Of a stretch of 27,445 nt of DNA, positions 26,753 to 27,445 are shown piece by piece (positions within the stretch are counted from its first letter, which is position 1; each line of letters starts with the position of its first letter). Source of the DNA: Theodoxus fluviatilis (Eukaryota; Mollusca; Gastropoda; Cycloneritida; Neritidae); contig JAWQFJ010001820.1 in NCBI GenBank assembly GCA_034096865.1, positions 1 to 27,445 of the forward strand. Reading direction: 5' to 3'. Below the pieces are notes generated by a model. The model saw only the letters and a program-made list of their open reading frames with translations. It ran no database searches and was not told the origin of the DNA. A program made the position numbers and the translations under genes.

Positions 26753-27445
26753 AAGGGGAGAGAACTCTCGCATGTCCTCTGGATACAAGATGGCGCGCTC
26801 GCATGAAGTTGATCCGAGTTCGGATGCCGTACGAAATTCCAGCAATTAATGCCACACTGGACTTTCCTGTGGCGTTTGGTTGTACAAGTAATCTGGCGAA
26901 ATGTCGTTCCCTCTTCTAGGAACTTTCTGTGAAGTCTGCCTACCTACGACACGGGTTTGATGCACTGAGTCTGAGTGAGTTTTAGTTTACCTGTATCATT
27001 CAGTCACTCAGTGTATGTCGTTACTCAGTAGTTACTGACTGAACTTCACTTTTTGATATTCCTCGATACATTCCGGAGTACTTTCATTTAGATGTATTTT
27101 AGAAAGGGGTGGTTGCACAGTGATAATGTAAAGGAGTCTTGTTACTGGAAGCGGAAGTCTCGCCCGAGCTTTTGTGATGCGCTACAGCCTACAAAAGGCT
27201 ACATCCCAGTTGAACTTGAAGCTGCGGGTATGTCGCATTTTCTACACAACATGTGAATTCACGGATAGCGATTTCATTTCTCATTCTTATTTATTCTCTG
27301 TGTACTCTTATGCTTTACGTTGGTGTCCTCGTGGAGTTATTTACAATCATCTCCCACAATTTACCCTCTCTTTTTAGCCTCCTTCTCCTCCTCTTCCGCC
27401 AGTTCCGGGGCCTGGTCGTCGCCGTCCTCTTCGTCGTCGTCGTCC
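26753..27445 (+). promoter_or_regulatory. Copy E 5' leader, truncated by window end
   Basis: Nearly identical to D: AAGGGGAGAGAACTCTCGC, ATG at 26790 in ACAAGATGGCGCGCTCGC, and the mini-frame MARSHEVDPSSDAVRNSSN to 26849. It continues through ACGGATAGCGATTTCATT into the CTCC/CGTC tract where the window stops. It predicts a further family member starting about 1.2 kb beyond the window edge. Confidence 0.65.

Overview
The window looks like nuclear DNA of a metazoan, most likely a marine mollusc. The reasons are a tRNA-derived SINE with an (ATCC)n tail, a LINE relic, long TG, TC and TCC microsatellites, Harbinger-like and TTAA-type DNA transposons, intron-like spacing, and two copies of a repeat that carries CCGTCCG runs and many AAGGTCAAGGTCA motifs. 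I know that last repeat type from mollusc genomes. There are no operons or ribosome binding sites. The species assignment is an inference.

The organising theme is a tandemly duplicated gene family. Five copies can be traced, called A, B, C', D and E here. Each full copy has a 5' leader that starts at an AAGGGGAGAGAACTCT-like boundary and contains CAAGATGGCGCGCTCG, which resembles a YY1 motif with an ATG in it. Leaders start near 389 (A), 10459 (B), 19985 (D) and 26753 (E). A pyrimidine-rich, intron-like stretch follows. Next comes a likely splice acceptor (CTGTTGACAG) and an exon whose best ATG opens a protein beginning MEEDQKPEVLS. A encodes 352 aa with a long acidic tail, B 180 aa, and D 785 aa. 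C' keeps only the 3' end of the coding region. E is cut off by the window end. The family shares an IKSEP motif. B, C' and D share a C-terminal coiled coil, and B and D also have a PKKRKR nuclear localisation signal upstream of it.

D is the most notable gene. It carries 13 in-frame copies of a 21-aa unit with an IKSEP core, then nine copies of a 32-aa unit with a VKQE core, then one FKQE. That makes 23 perfect psi-K-x-E SUMO-acceptor consensus sites in one predicted nuclear protein. Paralogue A has three such sites and B has one, so the expansion is specific to D. It looks recent because the repeat units are nearly identical in DNA.

Layout: 1-390, upstream DNA with a palindrome and a possible divergent exon; 389-990, A leader; 995-3361, TTAA-flanked transposon with 16-bp terminal inverted repeats; 3366-4447, A intron-like microsatellites; 4695-5753, A coding region; 6230-7320, TG repeats and SINE; 7500-9450, dispersed repeats and LINE relic; 10459-13863, B, with a 1.26-kb insertion in its leader; 13949-14490, dead C2H2 zinc fingers; 14811-14820, assembly gap; 15498-16240, repeats; 16243-19984, C' plus downstream block (AGGTCA-rich repeat, Harbinger pseudogene, TG tract); 19985-26752, D with the same downstream block; 26753-27445, start of E. 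C' to D-start and D-end to E-start are the same block, so the locus is growing by tandem segmental duplication of units of about 6.8 kb.
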